64,000 nucleotides of DNA from Aliirhizobium smilacinae (GCF_006335145.1 NZ_VDMN01000009.1:62001-126000); one strand, 5' to 3'. Positions 18,843-27,221 are shown, counted from the stretch's first letter. Notes: a model not told the origin generated them from the sequence alone. Numbers and translations: made by a program.

Positions 18843-19669
18843 TGGATGTTCGAATTCTCGACCCGCGCTTGCCGGCCTGCCAACTGGGTGAAGGTGCTTA
18901 TTGGGATGCGCCAACCGCCTCCCTGTACTGGGTGGATATCATCGGGCGCTCGGTGCATCGGTACTCCCCGGATAAGCGAGCGCATCAGACTTGGGCGGTA
19001 TCGAAGGAAGTCAGCTTTGCCTATCCCAACGACAGACGGCTTGTTCTGTGCATGGCGGATGGCGTTTATCATCTCGATCCCAAAAGCGGGGAGGAGATGC
19101 CCATTGCTTTGCTGGACCTTCCAAAGGATCACCGGCTCAACGACGGCAAGCTTGATCCCCAGGCAAGGTTATGGGTGGGCACGATCAACACCGCTGACGA
19201 TCCTTCGCCGACAGCAGCGCTCTATGTCCTTCGCGGCGATCATCTGGAGGAGTTCGAGGGGGGCTACGCCAACGCGAATGGCAAGGCCTGGTCCCTGGAT
19301 GGAGGTGTCATGTATCACGCGGACACGGCCCGAAACACGATATGGCAATACGATTACGATACTGAAACCGGTGTCGCCTTGAATAAGCGCGTGTTCGTCA
19401 AAACGGGTGAGGATAGTCCGGATGGCTTGTCCTTGGACAATGACGGCAATGTCATAGCTGCAATGTTCGGCAGCTCCAGTCTGAACGTCTTTTCGCCGCG
19501 CGGTGAGTTGCTTAGGCGGATCGCTTTGCCCGTGCCAAATCCAACGAGCTGTGTGTTAGCCGGAAACGCACTATTCATCACCACGGCTTTTGATGGCCTG
19601 GACGATGAACAGCGTCAGAAATTCCCGCTCTCGGGGCACATCTTTGTTATCGACGGCTATCATAAGTAG
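18839..19669 (+). CDS. SMP-30/gluconolactonase family protein
   Basis: A 276-residue six-bladed beta-propeller of the SMP-30/regucalcin family. It starts RLPACQLGEGAYWDA (metal-binding glutamate) and continues with DHRLNDGKLDPQARLWVGT, ANANGKAWSLDG and ENSPDGL-like EDSPDGLSLDN, the usual divalent-metal asparagine and aspartate positions. It probably hydrolyses a sugar lactone. With the upstream SDR and GH15 it suggests a route in which an alpha-glucoside is split, the sugar oxidised to a lactone and the lactone opened. Its start overlaps the GH15 stop (ATGATG). Confidence 0.9.
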   Translation: MMDVRILDPRLPACQLGEGAYWDAPTASLYWVDIIGRSVHRYSPDKRAHQTWAVSKEVSFAYPNDRRLVLCMADGVYHLDPKSGEEMPIALLDLPKDHRLNDGKLDPQARLWVGTINTADDPSPTAALYVLRGDHLEEFEGGYANANGKAWSLDGGVMYHADTARNTIWQYDYDTETGVALNKRVFVKTGEDSPDGLSLDNDGNVIAAMFGSSSLNVFSPRGELLRRIALPVPNPTSCVLAGNALFITTAFDGLDDEQRQKFPLSGHIFVIDGYHK

Positions 19670-19776
19670 CTAGTCGGGACAAAAGCCTCTTACCTTAATT
19701 TTCCGTGGCAGCACCTGCATCACATTATCGAGGCTTGGCAATCCGAACCGTCCAGGCTTTGCAGAAACACTATCGT

Positions 19777-20015
19777 TCAGTGACGGAGGTTCAAAGTAGA
19801 TCTGATCCTTTGATCGGTTGCGATCATATAGACTCCCTCAAGCGCTTCACGGTCGATTATGCGCGATTCAGAGATGGAGAGGATGGCTGCCCGACAGAGG
19901 CTGTGTGAAAACACATCGCAGTGTCCGTGACAAACCTGTAGAGTTCATGGCCGGCCAGTCCCGATGACATTCCTTCAACCAGAACCGTATAGACGCTAGT
20001 CAGTTTCCGGCCCAT
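19777..20015 (-). pseudogene. frameshifted copy of a small unknown stress protein (MGRKLT family)
   Basis: The first 33 codons (MGRKLTSVYTVLVEGMSSG, GHELYRFVTD) match the intact protein at 28714-28944. One base is then missing near 19921-19928. In the shifted frame the rest follows the paralogue (CDVFSHSLCRAAILSISESR, then DREALEGVYMIATDQR) to a TGA at 19777. In the present frame translation ends early at 19857. The upstream GAAAC-N16-CGTT element is the same as before the paralogue. No function is known. Confidence 0.88.
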
Positions 20016-20046
20016 GTGCGTCTCCCGCTCTTGAGGGTGCCGTACC

Positions 20047-20071
20047 AACGCATGAAACGAGATGAGGTTTC
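20047..20071 (-). promoter_or_regulatory. EcfG-like promoter variant (GAAAC)
   Basis: On the minus strand it reads GAAAC-N16-CGTT, 32 bp before the start of the frameshifted gene. Spacing is identical to the GGAAC sites, and the element is conserved before the paralogue at 28944. Confidence 0.6.
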
Positions 20072-20132
20072 AAACGGGCCAAGAGCGACGCTTGCAAGAA
20101 CGGTCATCTCCCCCTGCAGATCCCTATGTATT

Positions 20133-20342
20133 CTAACGGTTGCTTGGCTTGCTGTCGTCGGCGGGATCAAAGTTGATGTCCCAATCCTTTTGGGGACCTT
20201 TCTGACCGGGCGGGACTCTGTGCTCAGTTGCGTCCTCGGATCCGGTGATGACAGTTGGCTTGGCGCTGTGGACGCCGGATGCATGTGGGTCCGCCTGGGA
20301 TGGCGCGTATTGACCTTTTGCATCGTCTTCCGGGTTGGCCAT
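20133..20342 (-). CDS. small hydrophilic hypothetical protein
   Basis: A 69-residue, proline- and aspartate-rich, probably disordered protein beginning MANPEDDAKGQYAPSQADPH and ending DWDINFDPADDSKPSNR. The start ATG at 20342 follows GGAGGAAAAA. No family was recognised. Its place between stress-promoter genes suggests the same regulon, though no consensus promoter lies directly before it; it could be co-transcribed from the gene at 20865 with a 52-bp gap. Confidence 0.7.
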   Translation of the reverse strand: MANPEDDAKGQYAPSQADPHASGVHSAKPTVITGSEDATEHRVPPGQKGPQKDWDINFDPADDSKPSNR

Positions 20343-20394
20343 TTTTTCCTCCATTTGGGTTCACATTGAACGGTCTGGGCAACTTAAGGTCACA

Positions 20395-20865
20395 TCAACG
20401 CGTCATGCCCCAGACGAAGCCGATGACGGCGGCGATACCAACCGCCGGTAATGGCTTGCGACGGATGCGCTCCTTCAGGTTTACGAGTACGTCGGCGGCT
20501 TGCGCTTTCGCGACGCGCAATGTCGCCGACCCGATCTCGCTGGCGCTCTCCCGCAGAAGCCCAACCTCCACCTTCAGAGCTTCAAGCTCTTCGCGGGAAG
20601 ATGCAAATGTCGTCCCATCAGTCTGCTCCGGCTCCCTCGTCGCTGCCAGAGCCTTATCGACGAGCGGCGCGTCCGAGCCAAAGCCAGCCTCCTCCGAAGG
20701 AGACGGCGCGATCCCGGTTGGAATGGACGGGATTGTCGCCGTGACCGGGTCGGAGGCCGGGAATGTGGCCTCGAGACCATCCTCGAGTTCAGATCCAACT
20801 TCGCGGGACTGCCGGGCTTGTTCTTGTTCAAGAGCCTCAACTGCTGGGGATTTCGGCGGGGTCAT
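20395..20865 (-). CDS. membrane-anchored stress protein, ElaB/DUF883-like
   Basis: A 156-residue protein. The N-terminal half is disordered and acidic with the LEDGLEATFPASDPVTAT motif common in small rhizobial proteins. A helical stretch follows (REELEALKVEVGLLRESASE), and the C-terminus is NLKERIRRKPLPAVGIAAV plus a short membrane helix ending GFVWGMTR, the layout of ElaB/YqjD (DUF883) proteins that attach to the inner membrane. The start ATG at 20865 follows CCAGGAGGACACC. An EcfG-type promoter lies 27 bp upstream. Confidence 0.75.
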   Translation of the reverse strand: MTPPKSPAVEALEQEQARQSREVGSELEDGLEATFPASDPVTATIPSIPTGIAPSPSEEAGFGSDAPLVDKALAATREPEQTDGTTFASSREELEALKVEVGLLRESASEIGSATLRVAKAQAADVLVNLKERIRRKPLPAVGIAAVIGFVWGMTR

Positions 20866-20891
20866 TGGTGTCCTCCTGGGTTCCATCCACG

Positions 20892-20916
20892 AACACTTGC
20901 AGAGGCGTAAGGTTCC
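20892..20916 (-). promoter_or_regulatory. EcfG-type promoter before the DUF883-like gene
   Basis: On the minus strand it reads GGAAC-N16-TGTT, 27 bp before the start at 20865. It is divergent from the plus-strand element at 20943. Confidence 0.65.
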
Positions 20917-20942
20917 GTTTGTTTCAATCATCGTCGGTAAAC

Positions 20943-20967
20943 GAAACCAGCCGCTCTTCCCCGCGTT
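20943..20967 (+). promoter_or_regulatory. EcfG-like promoter variant (GAAAC), plus strand
   Basis: GAAAC-N16-CGTT, 36 bp before the ATG at 21003. It has the same architecture as the other variant sites. Confidence 0.6.
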
Positions 20968-21002
20968 TGTAGCTGTGACCTTAGGAAACAGGAGCGAGCC
21001 TC

Positions 21003-21311
21003 ATGGCTGACGATAGTACCACCATCATCCGCGCTACGTTTGATACGCGCGAAGCAGCAGACCTTGCCGTCGAGCACCTGGTGCAGCAGCACGGGATCTC
21101 GCGCCCAGACATCTTCATTCAGTCTGCGACCGATCGAAACACAACGGGCTCGAAGCCTTCCGGTGGCGATGCGTCGCACGAGGGCGGATCACGTGATGAC
21201 GCTGCGCTCGAAGGGGAGATCGAGGTCTCGGCCGATATCGCTTCCGACCAGATTGCGGCTGTTCAACGCAGCCTCGGTGACGCCGGCGCGATCCGCGTGT
21301 CTGGACGCTAA
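21003..21311 (+). CDS. small stress-associated hypothetical protein
   Basis: A 102-residue protein. It begins STTIIRATFDTREAADLAVE, resembling the ferredoxin-like start of general-stress proteins that precede glycine zippers, then has a glycine/serine/aspartate-rich linker and a second beta-alpha unit (GEIEVSADIASDQIAAVQRS). The ATG at 21003 follows AGGAGCGAGCC. No enzyme motif is present. A terminator separates it from ligD downstream. Confidence 0.75.
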   Translation: MADDSTTIIRATFDTREAADLAVEHLVQQHGISRPDIFIQSATDRNTTGSKPSGGDASHEGGSRDDAALEGEIEVSADIASDQIAAVQRSLGDAGAIRVSGR

Positions 21312-21319
21312 ATAGTTTG

Positions 21320-21346
21320 TGGGGCCGGCATAATGCCGGCCCCACT
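21320..21346 (+). terminator. hairpin terminator between stress gene and ligD
   Basis: A perfect 12-bp GC-rich stem (GTGGGGCCGGCA and complement) with a 3-base loop, 8 bp after the stop codon at 21311, followed by a short TCGTTT tail. Confidence 0.75.
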
Positions 21347-21373
21347 CGTTTAAGCTCAAGGACTAGCGAGCCG

Positions 21374-24037
21374 ATGGCCAACAACCTCTCGACATACCGT
21401 GCCAAGCGCGACTTCAAGAAAACCGCAGAACCAAGCGGAGACGTTGAAGTCAGATCATCGAACCGCCGGCGGTTCGTGATCCAGAAGCACGACGCTACTC
21501 GGCTGCATTACGATCTTCGCCTCGAGCTCGATGGCGTGTTCAAATCCTGGGCGGTGACCAGAGGGCCGTCGCTCGATCCCGGCGACAAGCGGCTGGCCGT
21601 CGAGGTCGAGGATCATCCGCTCGATTACGGCGATTTCGAAGGGACGATCCCGAAAGGCGAGTACGGCGGCGGGACGGTGATGCTGTGGGATCGGGGATAC
21701 TGGGAGCCAGAAGGCAACAGGTCACCGGAGGAGGCACTCGCCAAGGGAGATTTCAAATTCACGCTGAAGGGAGACCGGCTGCATGGCAGCTTCGTCCTGG
21801 TGCGCATGCGCCACGACCGGGACGGCGGCAAGCGCACCAACTGGCTGTTGATCAAGCATCACGACGCGTTCTCTGTCGACGAGGACGGTGCTGCCGTTCT
21901 GGAAAAGAACCTGAAATCCGTCGCGTCGGGCCGCACGATGGATGCGATCGCATCTGGCAAGGGACGCAAGCCAAAACCCTTCATGTTGAGCGAGGCGGTG
22001 GTCGAAGCGGACGCCGTCTGGGACAGCAGCCAGGGTATGGCGGCAGAGGAGCGCAAGGCCGGCCGTAACATCAAGCCGAAAGCCTCGAGGAAACCGACCT
22101 CGGTCAAACGCCCTTCATCGGCCATGCCGGACTTCATTGCGCCCCAGCTTTGCGCGACGCTGGATCGCCCACCCTCCGGCAAAGGCTGGATCCATGAGAT
22201 CAAATTCGACGGCTACCGGATCCAGATGCGGGTGGAAAACGGCGAGGTCACGCTGAAGACCCGCAAGGGTCTCGACTGGACGAATAAATGGCCGGCTATT
22301 GGCTCAGCTGCGTCCTCTCTTCCCGATTGCATCATCGACGGCGAGATCTGCGCGCTCGACGAAAACGGCGCGCCTGACTTTGCAGCCCTTCAGGCGGCGC
22401 TGTCGGAGGGCAAGACGGATGATCTCGTTTACTTCGCCTTCGATCTCCTCTTCGCCGGAGATGAGGATCTGCGCGAGCTGGAGCTGACCGAGCGAAAGGA
22501 GAGATTGGCCGCGCTTCTCTCCGACGCTGGCGACGATCCGCTCCTTCGATTTGTCGAGCATTTCGAGACCGGCGGTGATGCTGTGCTGAAGTCTGCGTGT
22601 CGTTTGTCGCTGGAAGGCATCGTTTCAAAACAGGCAAAGGCGCCCTATCAGTCCGGCCGCTCAGACACTTGGGCTAAGTCGAAATGCCGCGCTGGCCATG
22701 AAGTGGTAATCGGCGCCTATGCCAAGACCAACGGCCGGTTCCGCTCGCTGCTTGTCGGCGTCAACCGCGGCAATCATTTCGTCTATGTCGGCCGGGTCGG
22801 CACGGGGTATGGCGCGAAGGTCGTTGAGACACTGTTGCCAAAACTGACGGAGGTGGAGACCTCGAAGTCGCCCTTCACCGGTATCGGCGCGCCGAAGAAA
22901 GCCGCCGATATCGTCTGGCTCAAGCCGAAACTCGTCGCAGAGATCGAGTTTGCCGGGTGGACCGCCGACGGTCAGGTGAGGCAGGCATCATTCAAGGGTT
23001 TGCGGGAAGACAAGCCGGCCGACGAGGTCGAGGTCGAGACACCGGCATCTCCGGTCGAAAACGAAGTGCCGGATCCGGAAACCGACAAGCCGGCGCCCAA
23101 ACGTTTCCGCAGAGGGGCCAAGGTGGAGGTGATGGGCGTCATGATCTCCAGCCCCGATAAAGTCCTTTGGCCGGATGCCGGCGACAGACAGCCGGTCACT
23201 AAGCTCGATCTTGCGCACTATCATGAGGCAGTGGGCGCATGGCTGATCAACCACATCAAAGGTCGGCCCTGTTCGATCATCCGCACGCCGGATGGGATTG
23301 GTGGTGAACAGTTTTTCCAGCGCCATGCGATGCCGGGGACATCCAACCTGCTTGAGCTTGTTACTGTGTTCGGCGACAAAAAACCTTACCTCCAGATCGA
23401 CAGGGTCGAGGGGCTGGCGGCCATCGCCCAGATTGGCGGCGTCGAACTTCATCCGTGGAACTGCGAACCCAATCAGCCCGAGGTCCCCGGACGGTTGGTC
23501 TTCGATCTCGATCCCGGTCCAGACGTCGGCTTTTCGACCGTTGTCGAGGCTGCACGGGAAATCCGCGACCGGTTGGAAGATCTTGGGCTTGTCAGCTTCT
23601 GCAAAACGACAGGCGGCAAGGGCCTGCATGTCGTCACGCCCTTGGCGGTGCCAAGGGGCAAGAAAATAAGCTGGGACGAGGCGAAAGGCTTTGCCCGTGA
23701 CGTCTGCGAGCAGATGGCTCTCGACAACCCGGAACGCTTTCTGATCAAGATGGCCAAAAACCAACGGGAGGGTCGCATCTTCCTCGACTACCTGCGCAAC
23801 GATCGCATGGCGACGGCAGTGGCGCCGTTGTCACCGCGGGCCCGTCCTGGCGCCACAGTCTCCATGCCGCTCACCTGGATGCAGGTTAAAGCTGACCTAG
23901 ACCCGAAGCATTTTACGGTGAGGACCGTGCCGGACCTCTTGAAGAAAAGCACGGCTTGGCAGGATTATTGCGACGGACAAAGACCTCTGGCCCAGGCTAT
24001 CAAGCGGCAGGCGAGGCTGACGAAAGCTGTCGCTTGA
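21374..24037 (+). CDS. ligD: multifunctional ATP-dependent DNA ligase D
   Basis: An 887-residue LigD with three domains: a 3'-phosphoesterase (about residues 32-150, KHDATRLHYDLRLELDG), an ATP-dependent ligase (nucleotidyl lysine K277 in HEIKFDGYR, then LEGIVSKQ) and a primase-like polymerase (about 590-880, VFDLDPGPD with metal aspartates near 711 and 713). It works with Ku in non-homologous end joining, trimming, filling and sealing broken ends. The domain order phosphoesterase-ligase-polymerase is usual for rhizobia. The ATG at 21374 is the start; an earlier in-frame codon falls in the terminator stem. Two ku genes lie at 37.6-39.4 kb. Confidence 0.95.
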   Translation: MANNLSTYRAKRDFKKTAEPSGDVEVRSSNRRRFVIQKHDATRLHYDLRLELDGVFKSWAVTRGPSLDPGDKRLAVEVEDHPLDYGDFEGTIPKGEYGGGTVMLWDRGYWEPEGNRSPEEALAKGDFKFTLKGDRLHGSFVLVRMRHDRDGGKRTNWLLIKHHDAFSVDEDGAAVLEKNLKSVASGRTMDAIASGKGRKPKPFMLSEAVVEADAVWDSSQGMAAEERKAGRNIKPKASRKPTSVKRPSSAMPDFIAPQLCATLDRPPSGKGWIHEIKFDGYRIQMRVENGEVTLKTRKGLDWTNKWPAIGSAASSLPDCIIDGEICALDENGAPDFAALQAALSEGKTDDLVYFAFDLLFAGDEDLRELELTERKERLAALLSDAGDDPLLRFVEHFETGGDAVLKSACRLSLEGIVSKQAKAPYQSGRSDTWAKSKCRAGHEVVIGAYAKTNGRFRSLLVGVNRGNHFVYVGRVGTGYGAKVVETLLPKLTEVETSKSPFTGIGAPKKAADIVWLKPKLVAEIEFAGWTADGQVRQASFKGLREDKPADEVEVETPASPVENEVPDPETDKPAPKRFRRGAKVEVMGVMISSPDKVLWPDAGDRQPVTKLDLAHYHEAVGAWLINHIKGRPCSIIRTPDGIGGEQFFQRHAMPGTSNLLELVTVFGDKKPYLQIDRVEGLAAIAQIGGVELHPWNCEPNQPEVPGRLVFDLDPGPDVGFSTVVEAAREIRDRLEDLGLVSFCKTTGGKGLHVVTPLAVPRGKKISWDEAKGFARDVCEQMALDNPERFLIKMAKNQREGRIFLDYLRNDRMATAVAPLSPRARPGATVSMPLTWMQVKADLDPKHFTVRTVPDLLKKSTAWQDYCDGQRPLAQAIKRQARLTKAVA

Positions 24038-24091
24038 TCATGCCGTCGCCGGTTACGCCACAGCTTGGTGAGAGCTCCAGAGGCGCCGCTC

Positions 24092-24145
24092 CGAACAGTC
24101 GCCGGACTTTGTGGACATGAAGTCGCCGAGAAGCCAAACGGCAAT
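24092..24145 (-). pseudogene. short remnant of a metallophosphoesterase gene
   Basis: On the minus strand this encodes VWLLGDFMSTKSGDCSE, matching VWHLGDFMSAKAGDCSE of the intact gene at 26253-26774. Similarity fades on both sides. It is a leftover of a second copy in the 347-bp gap between ligD and the DUF2958 gene; nothing else was seen in that gap apart from a weak GGAAC-N16-CATT at 24319-24343. Confidence 0.7.
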
Positions 24146-24384
24146 CCCGCTCGCTACGGTGAAACGACGTGTCCTAATGTCCAGTCTTCACTCGCCCTTA
24201 GGATGCATTCGAAGTGACTCGGAGTTGCATCGCGCAAACAGGCGTTGAGTAAATGTAGATTAAGCTTAGGTGATCGACGGACACCGGTCCGAACAAAGGT
24301 TGAGGATTGTTTCGGAATGGAACGCAAAATGGTCCACCGCATTTCAACCATCGTAATTTATGGAATGGCTTCAGTTGAGGTGCA

Positions 24385-24726
24385 ATGATGCAGTTGGTGA
24401 CCGCTGAAATACTTGAACGTCTCAAGTTGAACAACGCGACGAAGGAGGGAGACCATGCACCAGTGGTCAAGTTCTTTACCCCTTGGGCTAATGCGACATG
24501 GTTGATAGTGGACATCGACAAAGATGACGAGGACATGATGTTCGGTCTATGTGACCTTGGACTTGGCGAACCGGAGCTTGGTTACGTTTTGCTGAGTGAT
24601 CTAGAAGACATTCGCGGTCCGGATGATCAGCATATCGAACGTGATCTTCATTTCCGTGGCGAACACCCAATCAGTGTCTACGCTCATGAAGCACGGCGAG
24701 CGCGACGGGTAGTTGCAGGCGATTAA
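24385..24726 (+). CDS. DUF2958 family protein
   Basis: A 113-residue protein that fits DUF2958: VVKFFTPWANATWLIVDID, DDEDMMFGLCDLGLGEPELG, then YVLLSDLEDIRG and LHFRGEHPISVYAHEARRA. The family is found on plasmids and in mobile regions, and its function is not established. It starts at ATG 24385 (a second ATG follows at 24388). It stands alone. The weak GGAAC-N16-CATT element about 40 bp upstream might be its promoter, but that is tentative. Confidence 0.85.
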   Translation: MMQLVTAEILERLKLNNATKEGDHAPVVKFFTPWANATWLIVDIDKDDEDMMFGLCDLGLGEPELGYVLLSDLEDIRGPDDQHIERDLHFRGEHPISVYAHEARRARRVVAGD

Positions 24727-24809
24727 TATGAACGGACGGAGAAGTTTCCAGGCCATCTCCAGGCAGCTCACATTCCGTTCTGCTAAAATTAGACTAATAT
24801 AATCTGCGA

Positions 24810-25114
24810 TTAGGCTGCTGGCGGATCGAAGATACCCTTGAGTGTGCCAAGCAATCTCAACACGCCTTCATGGTTGCTTGAATAGAAAACCGTCTGTCTA
24901 TCTCGTCGGATCGCTACAACTTTCAGGTCACGCATCTTCTTCAAATGTTGAGACAGTGCGGATTTGCTTATGTGGAGTGTTACGGCTAACGAACCCACGT
25001 CCTACTCGCATTGAGTGATAAGCTCAAAGATCCGTAACCTGCTATCATTGGCCATTAGGCCGAGAAGGTTGCAGCCTCGTCAAAGAGGATGTCTTCACTC
25101 ACGCAAAACTCCAT
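24810..25114 (-). pseudogene. ArsR-family transcription regulator, inactivated
   Basis: The C-terminal part gives an intact winged helix (LHISKSALSQHLKKMRDLKVV, RRDRQTVFYSSN). Upstream in the same frame GLMANDSRLRIFELITQCE continues the ArsR N-terminus but is cut by a TAG at 25002-25004. Further up a one-base shift near 25070 separates it from MEFCVSEDILFDEAAT starting at 25114. Together these rebuild a regulator of about 100 residues. A GTG at 24998 could still express a 62-residue fragment lacking the first helices. Confidence 0.8.
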
Positions 25115-25205
25115 ACGCTAAGAAAACGTCCAAAGACGTAGCGCAAGGCGTCGAGGGGCGGGTCGCGCGGAAACACGTCAACGCTAATTTGGAGTGAAAC
25201 GCAAG

Positions 25206-25247
25206 AGTTTGTACGGTAGTCGTTAGGTCACGCGACCGTACCAAACT
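25206..25247. promoter_or_regulatory. inverted repeat and sigma-70-like promoter region
   Basis: AGTTTGTACGGT at 25206 and ACCGTACCAAACT ending at 25247 form an imperfect inverted repeat. Downstream, TTGACG and TAAAAT with a 16-bp gap (25259-25286) resemble a housekeeping promoter for the gene at 25326. Confidence 0.45.
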
Positions 25248-25325
25248 CGCCTAGGCGGTTGACGAACTTAGAACATTTCTTAAAATCCGAGCCATATTCA
25301 ACGAAGTTTAAAGGAGGTGGCTACG

Positions 25326-25565
25326 ATGCCTCGTCGTACCCTCAGATGGCTTTTGCCACCAAACAGTGAGCGTTGGCTCGGGACGCACGAAGCAGCAGAA
25401 GTCGCACAGGTGTGGCCGGATGGTTTGGTCGGAAATCAGGTCGAGCAGTGGAATTGGCTTGTCACCACCAACCGCAAAAGCGGCTACGTCGAGGGAACGG
25501 GTGATGATGACCGCGATTTGTACGCGGCTCAAGATTGCGCGTCGACTGCATATTTCGAGACTTGA
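25326..25565 (+). CDS. small hypothetical protein
   Basis: A 79-residue protein starting MPRRTLRWLLPPNSERWLG, then EVAQVWPDGLVGNQVEQWNW, and TTNRKSGYVEGTGDDDRD. The ATG at 25326 follows AAAGGAGGTGGCTACG, a very strong ribosome site. No family was recognised. It is convergent with the DUF982 gene; a shared hairpin separates them. Confidence 0.65.
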   Translation: MPRRTLRWLLPPNSERWLGTHEAAEVAQVWPDGLVGNQVEQWNWLVTTNRKSGYVEGTGDDDRDLYAAQDCASTAYFET

Positions 25566-25568
25566 AAA

Positions 25569-25587
25569 GGCCGGAAAAAATCCGGCC
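25569..25587. terminator. bidirectional hairpin terminator
   Basis: GGCCGGA, an A5 loop, then TCCGGCC, placed between two convergent stop codons (25565 and 25600). Confidence 0.7.
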
Positions 25588-25599
25588 CCTCTGAATAGA

Positions 25600-25860
25600 T
25601 TAATGGGGGCGGCTGTCAAACTGCTTGCGCGCTTCGGCTGCTGCCGCTTCGAATGCAATCCTAGCTTCATCGACGGTACGGTGACCAGCCAGGGCGCCCC
25701 GGCACGCGCTTCGGGCTTTAACGAAATTTAGTCCCTGTTGAGCGGGCCAGTTATCCGTGAGGTGTGCCAAGGCCTCAAATGGGCCTGCGACCTTATACGA
25801 GCCGGTGGTCGGGAACGAAACCTCGACAGGTTCGTTCCAGCGTGCGTTTGGACCAGACAT
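25600..25860 (-). CDS. DUF982 family protein
   Basis: An 86-residue DUF982 protein: W-x-x-PVEVSF near the N-terminus, EALAHLTDNWPAQQG in the middle and CRGALAGHRTVDEARIAFEA at the end. The family is abundant in rhizobia and of unknown function. The ATG at 25860 (MSGPNARWNE) with GGGAG upstream is the start, although the frame is open further upstream. A perfect EcfG promoter sits 34 bp before it. Confidence 0.88.
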   Translation of the reverse strand: MSGPNARWNEPVEVSFPTTGSYKVAGPFEALAHLTDNWPAQQGLNFVKARSACRGALAGHRTVDEARIAFEAAAAEARKQFDSRPH

Positions 25861-25893
25861 GGTGTTGAACTCCCTACATATTCGCGGCGAGGG

Positions 25894-25918
25894 AACGGCC
25901 ATCATTGGCTTAGGTTCC
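25894..25918 (-). promoter_or_regulatory. EcfG-type promoter, perfect consensus, before DUF982
   Basis: On the minus strand it reads GGAAC-N16-CGTT, ending 34 bp before the start at 25860. Confidence 0.8.
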
Positions 25919-25976
25919 TCCTCCCTAATGAATATTAGGCAATTGGAATGAAAATGATCAAGGGGAGGGCGGCGTT

Positions 25977-26189
25977 TTGTGGAACGTGGACGTTTCGGAG
26001 ATAGAAGGAAAATTCGTCGTGCGCACGACGTACAACGAGGAAATCCATGAGATGGCATTTGTTAGCGAAGGTTTTGCAAATCTTTACGCCAGAGGTCAGC
26101 GTGTCCATTATCAGGTGCTGGAAGAGATCCGCTCGAATGAGCTAAATGACCAGCCGTACACAAAATCTGACTCTTCTTATCCTATTTGA
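25977..26189 (+). CDS. small hypothetical protein
   Basis: A 70-residue protein (WNVDVSEIEGKFVVRTTYNE, then MAFVSEGFANLYARGQRVHY) with no recognised family. The proposed TTG start at 25977 follows AGGGGAGGGCGGCG. The beta-rich first half and the helical middle look like a folded domain rather than random sequence. It is divergent from the DUF982 gene. Confidence 0.5.
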   Translation: MWNVDVSEIEGKFVVRTTYNEEIHEMAFVSEGFANLYARGQRVHYQVLEEIRSNELNDQPYTKSDSSYPI

Positions 26190-26252
26190 GAAAAGCGGTC
26201 TATCAACGCGCTAAATTCGCGTCCGTCGCCATCCATTAGATTGGGGTTGCGA

Positions 26253-26774
26253 CTATGGGAATCTCTTCTTCGGCTGCTGCCCGTGCGTTCTGCTGGCTAG
26301 GATATCTCCGAGTGACACTGGCATATGTCCTTGAGCGTCGACGCCGACGTCGAACTGCCGGGGCGCAGGCTTGAGCCGCCCGTGCGAGTGGCCGTGCAAA
26401 TTTATGGAGCCCTTTCCCATTTGGTTCCAGGTGCGGAATGCGTAGTGGCAAAGGATCAGGTGATGGCCTCCTTCCCGGAGCTCGGTATAGTGTTGAACGC
26501 TGACCCATCCATCCGAGCTGGTCGTCGTGTGAGGATCGTTGTTGCCCACGATCAGATGTTTGCGGCCGTTGAGCAAAGACAGCAGCTCCGAGCAGTCGCC
26601 GGCCTTTGCAGACATGAAATCGCCGAGGTGCCAGACGTCGTCATCATCCCCCACGATGGCGTTCCAGTCGCGGATGAGCGCTGCGTCATGCTCAGCCATG
26701 TTGGAGAATGGTCGCCGATCGATGCGGAGCACCCGAGGATCGCCGAAATGCGTGTCGCCCGTGAAAAAGATCAC
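26253..26774 (-). CDS. calcineurin-like metallophosphoesterase
   Basis: A 173-residue protein with the full set of metal motifs: FTGDTHFGD, VWHLGDF, LIVGNND, ILCHYAF and NLHGHSHG. It should hydrolyse phosphoesters with two metal ions; the substrate is unknown. It starts 4 bp after the DUF2177 gene, so the two form an operon under the EcfG site at 27222. A fragment of a second copy lies at 24092-24145. Confidence 0.9.
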   Translation of the reverse strand: MIFFTGDTHFGDPRVLRIDRRPFSNMAEHDAALIRDWNAIVGDDDDVWHLGDFMSAKAGDCSELLSLLNGRKHLIVGNNDPHTTTSSDGWVSVQHYTELREGGHHLILCHYAFRTWNQMGKGSINLHGHSHGRLKPAPRQFDVGVDAQGHMPVSLGDILASRTHGQQPKKRFP

Positions 26775-26778
26775 GTGC

Positions 26779-27180
26779 TCAACTAAAAAATCGGGTGGAG
26801 GTGTACCCGCACGCGCTGGCCACGCTCGTGAGGAAGGTGCCCCAAACCAGATCGGCGATGGTCACCGGGATCGGCCAGCCCTTAAGCGTCGAAAGATTGG
26901 TCATGTCGTAGGTGCCATAAGCTGCGAGCCCAAGCACTGCGGCATATCCAACCGCCGTCCAGATCGAACCGGCTTCAAGACCCGGCCTGACCGCAAGCAC
27001 GACGATGGCAATCGCAAAGAACAGGTAAAAGACCGCGGCCACCGCAAAGTTGGGCGAGGGGAGCATCATGTCGCCAAGCTGGCGCTGGTAGAAGCTTTTC
27101 GCAATGAGGCCAAGCCAGATGGCGTCGATGATCAAAAAGGAGATCAGAGTTCCGAGGTAGGCTATAGCGATCGTCTTCAT
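26779..27180 (-). CDS. DUF2177 family membrane protein
   Basis: A 133-residue protein with four membrane helices that fits DUF2177: FLIIDAIWLGLIAKSFYQ, an AAVLGLAAYGTYDMTNLSTL motif and WGTFLTSVASACGY. Related proteins are annotated as membrane proteins of unknown role, and some neighbour stress or photolyase genes. The ATG at 27180 is the start. It is the first gene of an operon with the metallophosphoesterase, behind an EcfG promoter. Confidence 0.9.
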   Translation of the reverse strand: MKTIAIAYLGTLISFLIIDAIWLGLIAKSFYQRQLGDMMLPSPNFAVAAVFYLFFAIAIVVLAVRPGLEAGSIWTAVGYAAVLGLAAYGTYDMTNLSTLKGWPIPVTIADLVWGTFLTSVASACGYTSTRFFS

Positions 27181-27221
27181 CAGTGCTCGTTCCTCGCGCA
27201 GATCATCATCAGGTGTCGATG

